64,000 nucleotides of DNA from Dactylorhiza incarnata (GCA_033032865.1 JAWHQI010000065.1:4402001-4466000); one strand, 5' to 3'; shown: positions 10,548-21,184, counted from the first letter of the stretch. The notes: generated by a model from the sequence alone, not told the origin. A program made the numbers and translations.

Positions 10548-11276
10548 CACTGCATTCCATTTAGGGTTGCACTTTAGGGCAACCTACCTCTGAATCAAAA
10601 GTTCTTCTTCCCAGTGCGAGAGATAGTTGTGATTTTCAGCTCGTCTCGGACTACATATATGAGAGCTGGAGTGAGGATGACCGGAATGGCTGACGAGGTT
10701 GAAGCAGCATTTGTTCCCATCTTATGAATATACGCAAGCACAATGTTTAATGAGCGGTAGTCCCGGAGGGCTAGAAACGGCGAGTTCCAATTTGCAAGCT
10801 CGAATATGTCTTGGTGAGATTAGGCTAGAGAAGCGGTAGCGAGCTCAAATGATGAGAGAAGTTGTAGCGAGTTTAAGATGATAGAGGACATGTGCGAGCT
10901 CAAGCCAGTGGCGCGCTTAAGCTACGATTTCTGAGCATGCACAACCTTAAGCTACAATTGATTCCACCAGTGGCGAGCTCTGGCTTAGCAATGAAGATGC
11001 GAGTCTAGGGGGATCAATTAGCGAGCTCAGGATAAGCGGAGGCATCAACGATACTGGGACTTCAATGAGATCGGGTGACAAACCAACTTCAAAAGTTGAT
11101 AAATCAATTAGAAATAATCTTGGTTTTTATGCTCTACTAATTTTTCAACAAGTCCACTAATACCATTAACTTGTTAGAATGCCTACCGAACATGAAACAT
11201 ATATTTGATTCCCCATCATCCCTTACATTTTAAAGCACTGACCCACTGGCAATGGTAGCATTATGTCAGAGATTTG
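10548..11276. repeat. Unassigned segment with GCGAGCTC motif cluster
   Basis: No coding domain. Between about 10785 and 11035 the motif GCGAGCTC or close variants (ggcgagttcc, tagcgagctcaa, tgcgagctcaag, ggcgagctctgg, agcgagctcagg) occurs about eight times at 20-70 base spacing. The core GAGCTC is self-complementary. The arrangement is like the palindrome zones of the LTRs elsewhere in the window, so this may be a decayed LTR, but no LTR ends are visible. Confidence 0.45.
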
Positions 11277-11464
11277 GGCCCTGTTTAGCGCTCTATTGCT
11301 TCATCCACCAAGGCGTAACATAGGCCTCCAAACATATTTTCTCTGGCTTCATGTTCCACATGGAAGACTTTTTTCGTACTGCTCACCGTTCCGGGATGGA
11401 CATCCGAGCTCTAGCTTCCATTGCCATTTCGCTGTCGGTACAATCTGGTTGCCCAAACAGGGCC
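11277..11464. mobile_element. Short MITE-like element with GGCCCTGTTT terminal repeats
   Basis: 188 bp bounded by a perfect 10-bp inverted repeat (ggccctgttt / aaacagggcc) and flanked by the trinucleotide ttg on both sides (11274-11276, 11465-11467). A 3-bp duplication suits Harbinger-type MITEs, which usually choose TTA or TAA, so family assignment is open. No coding capacity. Confidence 0.6.
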
Positions 11465-11948
11465 TTGGTCTCTTAAGGAACGGAGTATGACTTGAATGTG
11501 CTTGAAATCTTAGCTGTAATTGAACTTCATTTGTACCCTTTACAAAAGAACTACCATTTTTTGCCATTTAAATGATTAGGTATATTACGAAATACAAAAT
11601 ATTTGGTCGAAGATCTTAGCTTCATTTAGGTTAGTACTTTAATTTTATGTATTTTTACTGTTGAGAGTTCCAAATCTCTTGAAACATCAATAAAAATTTT
11701 CCCTTGAGAGTGTTTTACATTTTTACATGACCTCTATCTTTGTCAACTTTCTAATTTCATCAGTGTTATCATACTTGTTTAAAAAAATATTGGTTTAATT
11801 TTGTTAATTATGGAGAACGAAAGTGATTATTAATCTCTTATTAGCATTGCTTGTAAAATTTATGGTTTTTTTAATTAGCAGCATCACTTGGGTTTAAACA
11901 ATTTACTTCACATTTCTTGCCGTAACTCTTTTAGTATTCCTTCTCCAG
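11465..11948 (+). other. Intron-like sequence upstream of the galactokinase exon
   Basis: AT-rich, no domain. It ends in a pyrimidine-rich tract and ttctccag (11941-11948), a good splice acceptor for the exon that follows. I looked for a preceding galactokinase exon (ending in a donor and encoding the residues before CPELEEL) and did not find one. Confidence 0.5.
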
Positions 11949-12090
11949 CTGCCCTGAGTTGGAAGAGCTTGTGAAAGTTTGCCGGGAGAATGGAGCGCTT
12001 GGAGCAAGACTTACTGGTGCTGGGTGGGGTGGTTGTGCAGTTACTTTGGTTAAAGACGGCATAATTCCTCAATTTATTCTCAATTTGAAG
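11949..12090 (+). CDS. Galactokinase, penultimate exon (GHMP kinase motif 3)
   Basis: This 142-base exon encodes 47 residues beginning [20 protein letters not shown] and continuing [27 protein letters not shown] is the conserved third motif of GHMP kinases, and the flanking residues are those of plant galactokinases, which phosphorylate galactose at C1 with ATP in the cytosol (Leloir salvage of cell-wall galactose). The exon starts after ttctccag with one base completing a split codon, ends AAG before gttgatt (canonical GT), and has no stop. It joins in phase 0 to the exon at 19557. Upstream exons are not in the window, so it may belong to a gene extending left beyond position 1 or to a truncated copy. 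The intact frame and splice sites argue that decay, if any, is recent. Confidence 0.88.
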
Positions 12091-12855
12091 GTTGATTCTT
12101 TCATTTCGTAGCTCTTATTTTACATTGCTCATATTTAAGTTGGTATAATTCATTAACGTTGAAGTTTAATCAACCTAGTTGTGTTATGAGTTATTATTAA
12201 AAAAAAATCAACATAGTTGTGTTAGTAATTTCTTATAGCATTTTCACATGTTATAACACCTTTTATTTTGTAGTTATGTCATCTATGGCATGATAGGCTA
12301 GTTTTCTTTTCTATAAATAGAAAAAGGATCTTGCAAAATGTGTTGATACCCACTCATATATATTCCTTAACTCTGGAGCAAGTTTAGTAATTATTCTCAT
12401 CTAAATGACCAATACCGCAGCAAACAACCCTATAAGAAGGACATTTAGTTGTGACCATTCATTTTAGGACCTTCTTTCAATGGAAATGTGACACATGGGA
12501 TTGTAGCACCAACGGCACAATTACTTGAAGTTAGCCGTTCAAGGCTGCCAGCCATGGTCTCACTGAGATCTTATCTCCGTGTTACTTTGACAAGGTCCTC
12601 AGAACAACTCTGGGCAAGCTCCAACTTGCTTGCACACATTGCGACAAGACACAATATCTCCATTGATTGTTTATTTATAGTAATTAACTATACACCACAT
12701 TGGAGGCCTCTGTTTAAAAAGCAATAGAGAGCAATACTACAGAGGGACCAACCTTTTTGAATCTCAGAACTTACTGTGTCCTTGTTTGCGAGTAGCAACT
12801 AGAATTCCTAACTTATTTTGGGTGTGGGTTATTGATTTTCATCCATCGATATTTC
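12091..12855 (+). other. Galactokinase last intron, left part
   Basis: AT-rich sequence starting with the GT donor. Removing the copia insertion (12856-19402 plus one target duplication) leaves an intron of about 0.9 kb. I see no element ends in this left part. Confidence 0.65.
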
Positions 12856-13000
12856 TGTTGTGAGGAGCCAAAAACTCAGGTTCCAAAAATAGGGTAGAAA
12901 TATAATATCCTTAGTCCTTACATGCTCGGATGAGGATTACACGATAGGAACTACATGATGTTAAAAAAGAAATATTTAGAAAATACACTAGTATTCAACA
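12856..13000 (-). repeat. Copia left LTR (3' LTR of minus element)
   Basis: 145 bp, tgttgtgaggagcc...gtattcaaca in plus orientation, followed by a run of C that is the polypurine tract of the minus strand. It matches the right LTR at 18736-19402 over its full length apart from the MITE. Confidence 0.88.
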
Positions 13001-13019
13001 CCCCCCCTCAAGCTGGGAG

Positions 13020-13688
13020 TAGATGTCAACCATTTCCGACTTGGATATGCTTTTAGCAAAATTGTCACACATTAACTCTTTGGTAAAAATGTTGGCATGT
13101 TGATCTTGTGAGTTCACAAAGTGTGCAGATATTGCATTTGTTTAGGTGATCTTTAATAAAGTGGCTACCCAGTTCCACATGCTTTGCCCTATCATGTTGA
13201 ACTGGATTATGAGCAATATTAATGCCCGATTGCCTGCTTTATTGTTGCAATAAAGCGTAATAGACTTATCTTCGAAGAGACCTAGATTGCCTGCTTTATT
13301 GCTGCAATAATGAGTAATAGACTTGTCTTCGAAGAGACCTAGATTCTAAAGAATCGATTTTAATCATAAGCTCTCACATACAGCTCGTGACATTGCATTA
13401 TTGTTGCATTATCTTGTAATCGATTTTATGTCGTCTTGGCTACATGCTCAGTCTACATCTGTAAAAACTTCAATTTTCAAAGGCTTATTTGTTGAGAACA
13501 AAATTTCACATTCTTGAGGCTTCTTAAGGTACCTCAAGACCGGGTAAGCTTCTCTTGCTGACAGATCCTAGGAGCATGTATGTTTCTACTTAGCATGCCT
13601 ACAACATATGTAATGTCAGGGCGAGTATGCGATAAGTATATAAGTTTACCGACCAATCTTTGGTAACAGGAAGAGTCAATTTTATCTC
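13020..13688 (-). pseudogene. Copia reverse transcriptase / RNase H remnant (outer element)
   Basis: Read on the minus strand from 13688 leftwards it gives CYQRLVGKLIYLSHTRPDI and then TYVVGML, a well-known copia reverse transcriptase C-terminal motif. Further left the RNase H region is full of stops. The frame is cut at 13688/13689 by insertion of the second copia element. Confidence 0.75.
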
Positions 13689-15222
13689 TGTAGAAATACA
13701 CAAGAAAAGAGAGAAATAAAAGATAATTTTATTAATTTCTCAATCATGTATGCATACATACATATATTTGTACATTTATATAGGAAGAAGGATAGGACCA
13801 GAAATCTCATTCTAAGATGTGAGACTAATAACCTAAAGAGATAGTGGACTCTAGATGGGCCTTATTTTGGGTCTTTATACATATTTTCTTCAACACTCCC
13901 CCACAAGATGGAGCATACAGATCGTAAGCACCAAGCTTGGACAAGAACTAATAGTATAACGGTCGTGGTAAGGCCTTTGTGAGAATATCCGCAACTTGCC
14001 CAGCAGCAGGAACATGTTTTAATTCCAGCTTCTTCAATTGAACTTTCTCTCGAATGAAATGACAATCAACTTCAATGTGTTTGGTTCGTTCGTGGAATAC
14101 AGGATTCTCGGAAATGTGTATAGCAGTTTGACTGTCGCAAAATAGAGTGTACGGTGAGGAAAGTTTGACTCCCAAATCACCTAGGAGACTTTCTAGCCAT
14201 GTGAGCTCAGATACGACAACGATCATTGAACGATACTCAGCTTCAGCAGATGAGCGAGCAACCACAGATTGTTTCTTGCTGCGCCAGGTAATAAGGTGTC
14301 CTCCGAAGTAAGTACAAAATCCACTTGTGGAGCGTCGATCATCCCGAGAGCCTACATAGTCAGCATCAGAGAGACAATCAGAGATAGAGAAGAAGAAGGT
14401 TTGTATACAAGCCCTTGTCCAGGAGCAGTCTTCAAATATCTGAGGATGCGCTCGACGGCTTGGAGATGAGAGGTCCGTGGAGCATGCATGAATCGACTGA
14501 CCACTCCAACAACAAATGAGATATCAGGTCTTGTAACTGTAAGATAAATCAGCTTTCCTACAAGACGACGATAATACTCTAGGTTTGGAAGAAGAAGATC
14601 AAAGTCGGAGTCATGAGCACAGAGCTTGTGATTGACATTCGTAGGAGTATCAACAGGCTTGCATCCAGAATAGCCAGCATCATGAAGAAGGTCAAGACAG
14701 TACTTCCGTTGAGATAGGACGAGGCCATCGGGACGTCTCGCTACCTCAAGACCAAGGAAGTACTGAAGATTTCCCAGATCTTTAGTTTGAAAGACCGAGT
14801 TCAAGTGTTGCTTGATCATTTGTATTCCTTTGGAGTCATCGCCAGTAATCGGAATATCATCAACGTAAATTAAGAGAATCACTGTGTCTGTCGGTCGGTG
14901 ATGACTAAAGAGAGAGAAGTCAACCGAGTTTCGAGTGAATCCAACATCACGGACAACCTTACTGAACTTGTCAAACCATGCTCAAGGAAACTGTTTGAGA
15001 CCATAAATAGATTTCTTGTGGTGACAAACACGAGACTCCCCCGTGGTCTCAAAACCAGGAGGTTGGTGCATGTAGACAGTCTCTAGAAGGTCGCCATTGA
15101 GAAAGACATTCTTGACATCCAATTGATGTAAGGGCCACTGTCGATGAACAAGTAAGGAGATCAGGGCACGAACGGTATTCAACTTGGCGACTGGTGAGAA
15201 TGTCTCATCATATACAACCCTC
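13689..15222 (-). mobile_element. Second copia element, 5'-truncated, nested in the first
   Basis: The 3' LTR is 13689-13895 (207 bp, TGTAGAAATACAC...TTTCTTCAACA in plus view), followed by tcccccac, the polypurine tract complement. The element's pol reads on the minus strand up to about 15222, where it stops abruptly within the reverse transcriptase N-terminus (motif ETFSPVAK). Its gag, integrase and 5' LTR are missing, so the element is truncated by deletion. Confidence 0.8.
13948..15210 (-). pseudogene. Copia reverse transcriptase-RNase H (nested element)
   Basis: In order from 15210 leftwards: ETFSPVAKLNTVRALISL, LHQLDVKNVFLNGDL, QPPGFE and SIYGLKQ of the reverse transcriptase palm. Then come YVDDIPITGDD (catalytic YVDD), DLGNLQYFLGLEVAR and RRLVGKLIYLTVTRPDIS. 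RNase H with ARSSAEAEYRSM and HERTKHIEVDCHFIREK follows, and the C-terminal VADILTKALP. Reading shifts near 14890-15000 and again near 14350 break it into three segments. Domain order is that of Ty1/copia Pol. The frame is better kept than in the host element, fitting a younger insertion. Confidence 0.9.
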
Positions 15223-16100
15223 CATCAATGAGTATTTATTCGGAGGGACTGACGAACCCACCACTAAGTTTCACACGTAATCATTATTCTTCTAGTGGAG
15301 ACTTTAAAAGTGACAACCAGAAGCCTAAATCACATAAGAAAATATTTCATGGCCGAAGCATTATTAGTCCATAATTGATTTTGCATGTAATATTCGCCTT
15401 TTGATAATTGAAGTGAGGTGATTTATATTGTATAAAATCCCACCTCATATGATATGAAACCCTATGCACTCATTCTACTAAGAGCTATCACAAACCTCTG
15501 ACTTCAACTTTCCTTAGAAGGATCTCAGAAGGAAATAAGACTGTTATTGATTATAAGCAATTAATGTTGACGATTAAAACACATATGAGCTCTGAAGATA
15601 ATGAAAAATCATGCATGATCTATGGACATTAAAGACGCATTTTATAACGGGGTCTAACCCCAAAATATGGCTCAAACATAGGCTATAAATTTCACGAATG
15701 ATCATAAGGTCACTTAGAGATTAGAGGCAATTTAAATAATGATTTGAGTATCCATACTTCTCTGAGCGTAAAGAAATTTGACATGCATGAGTTCTGGTTA
15801 TAAAAGGAGCATTTTTCATTAAACAATCCAAGTGATGGAAGCCTCAAAGTCACCAAATTAAAGGAGTGACAAACAATTTATGCTTTTAGACTAGGCATTT
15901 TGGGTGTGAGTTAGATCCACTAAATGGTGTCCAATATTTTCTAAAAATTCACAGAGCTCCATCATGATGGGAAGAACAACTCTCATGTTGAACTTTTTTC
16001 CTTGAAATATTATTTAATTTTCTAAATTAAAAACAACGGAATTAGTTCAATTACATTTAATTTTTCTTGAATTATTAAATTAAAACAAAGCCGCACACAT
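15223..16100. other. Unassigned, AT-rich, decayed
   Basis: Between the truncated nested copia and an LTR-like segment. One plus-strand stretch near 15535 reads KTVIDYKQLM, vaguely like the first conserved block of a reverse transcriptase, but the surrounding frames are full of stops. I make no assignment. Confidence 0.3.
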
Positions 16101-17441
16101 CTTCACGCAGATTGGATGGCAGAAGCGATAGTCGTACGTCGTTCGAACGACTAATCAATTGTATGAAGTAATCAACAGCTATAATCAACCACGAGATTTG
16201 ATACAACGGTGGCTAATCATCCCCATTGATCCTTCATCCTCCTACGTCCTCCACCGCCGTCTGGTGAATATTTTGTCGGGCCACTACCCAGGGCATTGTC
16301 GTTGGAAGGAGGCATACCCATGCAGGGTCTCTGGTGACCGCCCGTCACCGGTGATGGCCGAAACTACACATCTAGAGAATTCAATGGCGTCATCACCTTG
16401 GAAATCCATTTACGGTGATGACGCCACCTCTACGGCCGATAGGAAGTTCATAGGCGAGCTTCCTTCCCGTCTCTTCTCCTCACACAGCCTTACAACCAGT
16501 TGTCGGAGTAGAGGGATAATGTGGGTGGTCTGAGTTTGTCGTGGCTAGGAAATCTCAAGCTGCTGGAAATGGCACGCTATAGCTCAAAAAAGCGGTCTAC
16601 ATAGAGGAGGGAGTGAGGAGGTTACCTTAGTAGAGCAAGGCGTGAGAATCTCCTCGGTTGGGACCTCGCTGGAGTTGGGGACGAAGGTATGGAGCGTGTT
16701 GCATCCATGTCAATCAGGAAGGATGGGGGGGTCTCTTTGTCGTTCATTATCGCACTGGTGAGAGGAGTGATTTCTAGGGATTCCATGCTGGTATTTATAG
16801 GTAGAGGTTGTCTGAGCACTTGCCATGGGGAGGTATCCGCTGCAGTCTTCTCCAAGTTCCTCTGTCGCAGCTGACAGCCTCCAGGCTTTCATGGGAGCAA
16901 AGGATTGATTCTTCGTCTCCTAGTGAAGGTCTGGTCACCATCGAGGGCTGCGTGGGTCGGATTTGTGCTAGGTGCGTTCATCTCGGGTTGTTTTGACCCA
17001 TTTACCCATATGGCTTGGTTGACCTGGACAAGGCTGAGTTGCCCATGGGTAAGGTCACGCCAATTCAAATGAGTGTGGGTTTAGGTTAGGTTGTGGCCTT
17101 AACTCAACCATGATTGATTATGTTGACCTTGGGTTTGGTTACAGTTGACCTAATCATGGTTAAGGTTGACCCCAGGTGATTAGGATTGACCTATATCTAC
17201 TTAGGTTATGGTCTTTTTAAATATAACAACACTTTGATATTGTTAGGGAAACAAAGGTGTGTTGGGGTATAGATATAAATCCACTAGGGTCAAGAAAGTT
17301 TGTCCGGTCATCATGTTAAAGTCCATTGGGTTTTTATGTCAAGGGGCACCCGGGGGTTGCAGAGAGTCTGTGTCGGTGTATATGTAAATTGGGTTATCTA
17401 GTCACTAGTTGGCTCATTTAACATAAGGTGGGATGTTACAA
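16100..17441 (-). mobile_element. Probable gypsy (Tekay-like) LTR segment
   Basis: On the minus strand the segment starts at 17441 with TGTAACATCCC, the usual start of Tekay/Del-type LTRs. A TATA-like CTATAAATACC follows about 640 bases downstream (16790-16802), as expected for U3/R. The 3' end is not clear and is given only approximately. It lies inside the copia element, between its gag and the nested copia. No partner LTR was seen, so this would be solo or truncated. Confidence 0.45.
16993..17191 (+). promoter_or_regulatory. Six TTGACC (W-box-like) motifs in about 200 bases
   Basis: TTGACC occurs at 16993, 17019, 17123, 17145, 17166 and 17186. TTGAC is the core of the WRKY-bound W-box. 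The cluster lies between the presumed LTR start (17441) and its TATA-like site (about 16795), i.e. in U3. Function is inferred only. Confidence 0.45.
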
Positions 17442-18297
17442 ATTGTCCCTCAATGAGGGGGAGCAAGATGGGGATGGAGACAATTGCATGTCCTCCTGAC
17501 TCCTGAGTATAAGCCTTTCCTTCGGCAATGGCCATACATCAGAGTATGGTTGGATGGCCCGCGGACAATCCAGCATGAGCGGAGTGATCTGTCTGTGTGG
17601 GGGCGCCATAGGAGTGGTGACGATTTTCATCACTTAAGATCATGATGAACGCTTCCAGAAGAGAGGGAAGAGGCTCACAATGTTGGACGTGTATGCGAAC
17701 AATATAAAACTCCATTTTGAGGCTCATGCGGAAGATTAGCACCCCAAAATGGTCTTTGTCCTTCTGAAGGTTGACGACTTCACCACTGCATGCTAAAATA
17801 AAGGTATTGAAGTAATCTAGTTCTTGATAGAGACGTCCAAATTTAGAATAGTCGACCGATACAGACAAAGGTTTTTGTATGAGCTCCAAAACACGACGAG
17901 TGAGCTAATATATCTACATCAAGATACCAATTTGGGAGTAGATCTTGCGGGTCGAGTCCAGATTTCATGTGTATAATCCAGGAGCTTATAACTGTTGTAG
18001 ACAAGGGGGGACATGAAATTGAGTAACCATGGGACAACCAACGAATTATCCGCATCTTACTTTCTCCATGAGGGGGTCAGTCCATTGTGGCTCCACAAAA
18101 GTCTCATGAATATGCCCATACAATTGGTGACTGTTGTTAACATGTTGAGCTGCCCGTGACCATTCATGGTAATTTGTCTCATCCAATGCCACTGTAGTAA
18201 CCTTCAGCGATTCTGATTCCCCGTGGCTCCAAGGATCACATGTTGGGACAATCCTAGGAGTAGATGAGATATTTGAAGTGTCTCCCATGGGGGTCAA
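17436..18297 (-). pseudogene. Copia Gag (outer intronic element)
   Basis: The minus-strand frame begins near 18297 and reads VTTVALDETNYHEWSRAAQH, the LNGxNYxxWS-type start of copia Gag (UBN2 family). A shift near 18050 is followed by WYLDVDIL, then VSVDYSKFGRLYQELDYF with LACSGEVVNLQKDKDHF, and near 17690 VQHCEPLPSLLEAFIMI. No intact zinc knuckle is left. Stops and at least two frameshifts are present. Confidence 0.75.
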
Positions 18298-18720
18298 ATG
18301 GACATACTAACAGAGAATCAAAGGAAAAAATGAAGCATCACCAAATCCTTGGAACCTTCTTAGATCAAGTTCCACCAGAGAGGGTCAACAAAGGATGCGT
18401 TCATGGATGTCTCTGATGGTTGCCATGCAAGACAAAACGACCAGAGACCAGGGTACGCCCGCTGGACAACCGGAGAATGGATAGAGGTCACTGGACGAGA
18501 CGACGACGAGCTGCAGGCCTTCTGCAGGTGCCGACGAGAGGCTGCAGGTTCTCTGGAAACGTCGACCAGAGTCTGTCAAGCCTCTGGAGAAACCAATGAG
18601 GAGTTCTCGAGCCTCTGGAGATGCCGACGAGGAGCTGCGAGCCCTATTGAAAACTAATTAGGGCTTGCTGTCCTTCTGTGATGTGAGATTATGGTGTCAG
18701 GATTACGGGATTGCACTGTT

Positions 18721-18734
18721 CACTCTGATACCAA
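18721..18734 (-). promoter_or_regulatory. Copia primer-binding site (tRNA-iMet)
   Basis: Reads TTGGTATCAGAGTG on the minus strand, next to the 3' end of the right LTR. Confidence 0.85.
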
Positions 18735-18735
18735 C

Positions 18736-19402
18736 TTGGGAGGAGCCATAAAAACATAGATTCCAAAATTTGGGTAAAATTCAATATCCTTAGTTCTTAT
18801 AAGCTCGGAAGACGATTACACGAGAGGAACTACATGACGTTAAAAAAGAAGAGAGTTGATATTAACAGTCCAGAACTGGCTGTTCGCAGTCCACGCTATT
18901 CGTAGTCCATAAATTTTATTTGTAGTCCAAAATTATATTTGCACCCCGCTCTCATCCCAAATAAGAGAAACATTTTGCTGATTTATTAAGTACTAGAAGC
19001 CTAGAAAAACATCTTAAAGACTCAAACAAATTAAAAACCTAGCAGGAAAACAAGTTAAATGACATGCATAGAGAAATTAACTCTAAACAAAGATAAATGA
19101 CATGCAAACCTTCCTCTAACCAGAAAACTGACTATTTTTTTTTGGATTTCCGCTGGATAATTTCCTTCTATTTTGAAGGTGAATCTAAGAGGGGGAAAGA
19201 CGACGCGACCGATAGAACTACGGCTAGGGTTTAGGCAACGAGAGATGGAGAGGAGAAGGTTATTCTATGGGGTGCGATTAGCGAGAATTGGACTGCGAAT
19301 ATAATTAGGATTTTTACAAATTTTGGGGTGCGAATAGCGAGAATTGGACCGCTAATATCAACTCTCAAAAAGAAATATTTAGAAAATACCCTAGTATTCA
19401 TC
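18736..19402 (-). repeat. Copia right LTR (5' LTR of minus element), split by a MITE
   Basis: 18736-18850 and 19367-19402 together match the 145-bp left LTR. The terminal bases have drifted (attcatc versus attcaaca). The interruption is the element at 18851-19366. Confidence 0.85.
18851..19366. mobile_element. 516-bp non-autonomous DNA transposon (Mutator- or hAT-like)
   Basis: Ends gagagttgatatta / taatatcaactctc form a perfect 14-bp inverted repeat that extends imperfectly to about 45 bp. An exact 8-bp duplication aaaaagaa flanks it (18843-18850, 19367-19374). Comparison with the uninterrupted LTR at 12856-13000 confirms the empty site. Subterminal repeats of the type GCGAATAGCGAGAATTGGACC occur near the right end and, in variant form, near the left. 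No transposase. An 8-bp duplication suits hAT, while G-rich long termini suit Mutator-like elements. Confidence 0.85.
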
Positions 19403-19556
19403 TATTTCCTTGCTGCTTCAAAACAGCTTTTGCTTAACCTTTTAATGAATCATGCAGAGCCCTAACTTTATGCCTTAGGGTGTCCATTTTCTTGTCTTAG
19501 TTTAAAGGCTATGTACTCTTGCCAAATGATTTACCTAAGCTTCCCCATCGTTGCAG

Positions 19557-19667
19557 GAACGCTTCTATCAGTCGCGGATCGAGAAGGGCGTCATCAACAA
19601 CAATGAATTAGGCCTCTACGTTTTCGCTTCAAAACCTTCGAGCGGCGCTGCAATATTTAAATTTTAG
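19557..19667 (+). CDS. Galactokinase, terminal exon
   Basis: After ttgcag (19551-19556) the exon encodes ERFYQSRIEKGVINNNELGL and ends YVFASKPSSGAAIFKF, stop tag at 19665. The FASKPSSGAAIF ending is the characteristic C-terminus of plant galactokinases. It continues phase 0 from the exon ending at 12090, across an intron of 7466 bp swollen by a copia element. Total readable galactokinase is 83 residues, the C-terminal part of the roughly 500-residue enzyme. Downstream AT-rich sequence to about 19830 can serve as the 3' UTR. Low-complexity or frame damage is absent in this exon. Confidence 0.88.
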   Translation, partial: ERFYQSRIEKGVINNNELGLYVFASKPSSGAAIFKF

Positions 19668-21184
19668 ATTCCGCGCTTGTGATTTATTTTATATCAAATG
19701 AATGCCTATGCTGATTATTTTATATTTAGTAAAAGCATTTGGACCATGTATCATCTATATTATATGCATTATTGTTTTCCATATTTCATTGGTTGCAGCA
19801 ATCTGCCTTTCTAGTACTGTAAATGGATGTTTAAGAATTTGGAGCAACTATAAATTTAACAAATCTTTATTTTAAATTTTGGTACCATCATTTATAGGTT
19901 AGGATGTGCTTAATACTATTGTCTGCTGTTGCTGCAACCTTAGAGAAGCAATTCCTATGCTAAATGGGAAGTTGTTATCAACGTCGGCCCGATTTGGCTC
20001 GCTTTTCGATTCCCCACACGACGTCGATGGAGGTGTTATGGGCTTCTTTTGTTGAGATCGTTGGAGGTCGGGATACACGGGGTAAGCCCTAGAAATGGCG
20101 GAGGAGATGAGAGAAGATGAAATCCTAGATAATGGAGGAAGGAGAGAAGAGCTTAGAGAGAGAGAGGGGAAAATTAAGTGAAAGTTTAGGAGTACAATGG
20201 TAGAGGTGACCAATGTCTACAAGCAAACTACTGTAACATGACTAATGGTAAAATGCATCAACCAAAAGATAATAATCATCTATACTCAATTAGAATCTAG
20301 TATTTCTCCAAGAATTTATTAGATAAGGAACTCTCATAAGATCTTGGTTGTAGCGATATTGGCTACTTGATCTGTCATGTGATTTCTACTCTATAAATAT
20401 GACGAATATTGTATTTGTCGATTTCAAGTTGGTGCAATATATTGTATCATATGAAACTTTTCTAACTGCAACAGCTTGTATCATTGCTTTCGAATCCACC
20501 ATTATTGCAAATTTTTAATGTTCAAATTGTTGCATTCAATAATACCTGTTTCTAAGCTGAGCAATTCGTCATTTAAGATCGATGTTTTACGTAAAATTGA
20601 TTGTTGCAGCCATATCATATCATTTTTCAGTAAGCCATGCACTCATTCCCCGAGGCGCCATCTGCATGAAGAAAGTATCTATTGTTCTAGTTGTCATACC
20701 AAGTGATGAGTTGACTCTTCTTGATCTTTACAATGATTTGAATCCCCAAAAATTCAGCCATAAACTTATCTAAATAGGAAGAGCAACAAGTTGGTTTGTG
20801 TCTTTTAAAAACAATATTCAAAGTATCTTCAACATTGGTGCTACTCTTGGTGGCATTGTTAGCTTTCTTCTCAAATAGACTAACACATCTTTGTTTTCAT
20901 ATATTGCAAGTGTGTAGAAGTGGAATAGTCCAGATGTATTTGCAAGTGTTAGTTCAAGTTGTGTCACACTAGATGCATTTAGATGTCATATATATATACC
21001 AATCCTTTGATAGTTGTAATCAATAGACAATTTTCTTTAGTGTCTCCCATGAAATGAGACTAAACTTAGGTGGTCAATATTTGCTCCATAACCATGAGAA
21101 ATCCACACTAGTGCTATTTGTTAACATTAAATTTCTATAATTTTTAATGGCAAAATTTCAATTATGTGAAGGTTTTCAAAGTAC
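19668..21184. other. Galactokinase 3' flank and unassigned sequence
   Basis: The first 150 bases are AT-rich and likely 3' UTR. At about 19985-20190 the minus strand is C/T-rich (runs of CTCT, then GGATTTCATC), resembling the leader of a plant gene or LTR, but no protein domain follows. 20400-21180 has decayed reading on both strands, which I could not assign. Confidence 0.35.

Larger units (their letters stand above)
12856..19402 (-). mobile_element. Ty1/copia element inserted in galactokinase intron
   Basis: Short LTRs lie at 12856-13000 (145 bp) and 18736-19402 (about 144 bp once the 516-bp MITE and its duplication are removed). The element is flanked by tatttc on both sides (12850-12855, 19403-19408). 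Just left of the right LTR, 18721-18734 reads cactctgataccaa, the reverse complement of a tRNA-iMet primer-binding site, which fixes the minus orientation. A polypurine complement (ccccccctcaa) follows the left LTR. Coding remnants are a gag at about 17436-18297 and reverse transcriptase pieces at 13020-13688. A second copia (from 13689) and an LTR-like segment (to 17441) interrupt it. It is long dead. Confidence 0.85.

Noticed and set aside
12480..12730. Additional galactokinase or other exon in the intron
   Set aside because: An open stretch exists, but it matches no galactokinase sequence and lies between two exons already in phase.
15535..15900. Possible endogenous pararetrovirus reverse transcriptase relic (VIDYKQL-like block)
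   Set aside because: Only one short motif is convincing; following frames are full of stops and the expected catalytic block is not visible. Chance similarity cannot be excluded.
20560..20990. Possible ankyrin-repeat gene relic on the minus strand (FLHADGASGN-like reading)
   Set aside because: Single weak motif, stops on both sides, no second repeat recognisable.
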